In this document: in pieces, positions 50,668-51,854 of the stretch
Layout of the letters: each line of letters starts with the position of its first letter
Numbering within the stretch: position 1 is the first letter of the stretch
NCBI GenBank assembly: GCA_965178125.1
Contig: CBCXTV010000008.1
Location: forward strand, 1-51,854
Source of the DNA: Bilabrum cf. latius
Lineage: Eukaryota > Bigyra: Bicosoecida > Bigyra > Bicosoecida
Direction of reading: 5' to 3'
DNA: 51,854 bases
Notes under the pieces: generated by a model
The model's input: only the letters and a program-made list of their open reading frames with translations
Told to the model about the DNA's origin: nothing
Databases searched by the model: none
Translations under genes and position numbers: made by a program

Positions 50668-51854
50668 GCTGCCCCTTGGTGACTACCGCCTGCGCACGGT
50701 ACTCAACCAACTTCTCCGCCGTGAAGTCAACCCCGTGGACCCACAGATCGTCGAAGATCTTCTCAAGGTCCTTGGGCGCCGACATCGTCTTGACAAGCAA
50801 GAGACATTCCCAATTGTTCTCAAACGCGTTCCTCGTCGCGTTGGGCGATCCGCTCAAGAGCACCGCCCCGTCAATCAGGAATGACTTCCTGTGGAGGTTG
50901 GCGCCGTGGTTCCGCCTTGGAACCGTGAACGTCCTGATGCTGATCCCGGCATCGATGAGTAACTTGACCTTCATGAACTGCCGCTTGCAGGAGGGCAGCC
51001 TCATCTGGCCGTCATCGAACAACAGCCTCACCTCCACCCCGCGACCAGACGACTTCCTCAAGATATCCACGATCTCATCGTGGTCGAACGTGTAGATCGT
51101 CGCCTTGATCGGCTTCTTCGACTTCTCGAGCTCCCCCCAAGAAGGCGCCGGCAACGGCTTCGCCGGCGACCACACTGACGGAGTCCCGGTCGCTCTTGCT
51201 CTTGCTCCCAACTCGGGCTCGGGCGCTCGCCGAAGCGCTCCTCAAGGCACCGGCTAGGGCGGACGTGCTCGAGTACGACGGCCTTCCCCTCGTACTCCGC
51301 AAGGCAGCTCCCTCGCCCGACGTCCCAGACCGTCCCGACGACCGTGTGGTGAGGCGAAGCCCGTTGAAGCAGCTCCCTGCTAGCCCCCTGCTCGAAGAAG
51401 CCTCCTCCGACTGCGCTACGTTCATGAGCGCTCCGGCCGACCGCGGCCGAACCCCGGCCGATGAATCACCTCCGCCCTGTCCCGCACGATGCGCAGCGGA
51501 GAGAGGGAGGCGAAGATGCGCGCGCAGGACTTCATCCGCAGGCTCCGCGCGCACTCGGTCCGCAATCCGCCTCGCCACCTGGTCCTTATCCTGAGCGTAG
51601 GGCGACGGCCAGATGTGGGCGAACTTCTTCTTCACGTGGAACACCATGACCACGGTCTTCCAAGCGGTCCACAAGATGACGATGACCACTCCTGCATGGA
51701 GCGCTGAACCCGCGGTCCCCACTGAGCGACGAATCACTTCCTCGGACTCCTCGCCCGCGGCCTCGACCACGGAGATCGTCGTGTCCGCCACCTTCGTCGC
51801 GACCTGGTAAAACTTCCACCCAGTCACCGCGGCCACGAACCCCCCGAGCGTCAC
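50668..51854 (-). pseudogene. Single-HKD phospholipase D-like protein, truncated by element C
   Basis: The minus strand opens at the right window edge. The N-terminal part has a hydrophobic segment (VVIVILWTAWKTVVMVF, about 51640-51690) followed by basic residues, then a Ser/Arg/Ala-rich linker. A frame switch at a G6 run (near 51137) leads into KKPIKATIYTFDHDEIVDIL, GRGVEVRLLFDDGQ and the HKD motif LHRKSFLIDGAVLLSGSPN (H-x-K-x4-D-x6-G-S). This is the catalytic motif of the phospholipase D family; single-motif members include mitochondrial cardiolipin hydrolase/Zucchini-type nucleases and act as dimers. The C-terminus is cut at 50667 by the LTR of C. It could be a host membrane-anchored PLD or part of the same minus-strand unit as the LINE-like polymerase beyond C. 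Confidence 0.75.

Noticed and set aside
1-51854. tRNA, rRNA, riboswitch or Rho-independent terminator signals.
   Set aside because: None seen. The hairpins listed lack U-tracts and occur inside coding sequence, so they are not terminators.

Overview
The window looks like repeat-dense nuclear DNA from a dinoflagellate-type protist. This is inferred, not proven. It is GC-rich and almost entirely covered by decayed but recognisable retroelements. The Copia polyproteins have the style I associate with dinoflagellates: a DPG rather than D[ST]G protease site and HVDD rather than YVDD in the reverse transcriptase. I see no rRNA, tRNA, CRISPR or bacterial-type operon. One 200-bp run of N (25244-25443) marks an assembly gap.

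Layout. (1) 1-4342, minus strand: a decayed Gag-protease region of an LTR-type element (A) running off the left edge. (2) 4343-24289, minus strand: a 19.9-kb Copia element (B) with 276-bp LTRs. (3) 24290-30683, minus strand: Pro- and Cys-rich ORFs around the gap, a 4 x ~132-bp tandem repeat, and the 3' two-thirds of a LINE-like element with a reverse transcriptase. (4) 30684-50667, plus strand: a second 20.0-kb copy (C) of the same Copia family, head-to-head with B. (5) 50668-51854, minus strand: a truncated gene with a single-HKD phospholipase D-like domain, cut by the 3' LTR of C.

B and C share one architecture. The Gag ATG lies inside the 5' LTR. ORF1 then encodes Gag (capsid, CCHC knuckle), a Pro-rich region, a C4HC3 RING-CH-like zinc domain, a DPG aspartic protease, a membrane-type hydrophobic segment, integrase, reverse transcriptase and RNase H. 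A second ORF of about 2,560 codons follows; near its N-terminus is a segment resembling an ADP-ribosyltransferase (PARP-like) fold, and I do not recognise the rest. Both copies carry frameshifts, mostly at different places, so the ancestral reading can be followed by comparing them.

The most striking signal is a set of short hairpins with a constant apex and a locus-specific basal stem. Each Copia copy carries 13, at the same 13 positions, all in the same orientation relative to the coding strand; the apex contains the palindrome GCCGATCGGC. In coding sequence they sit only in the two frames that avoid an in-frame TGA. Between B and C several stems change while pairing is kept. The LINE-like/Pro-rich region carries an unrelated set of nine hairpins built on the same plan, with apex GGTGnnnCACC, again all in coding orientation. 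Two unrelated retroelement neighbourhoods carrying constant-apex, variable-stem hairpins is the candidate undescribed system here.
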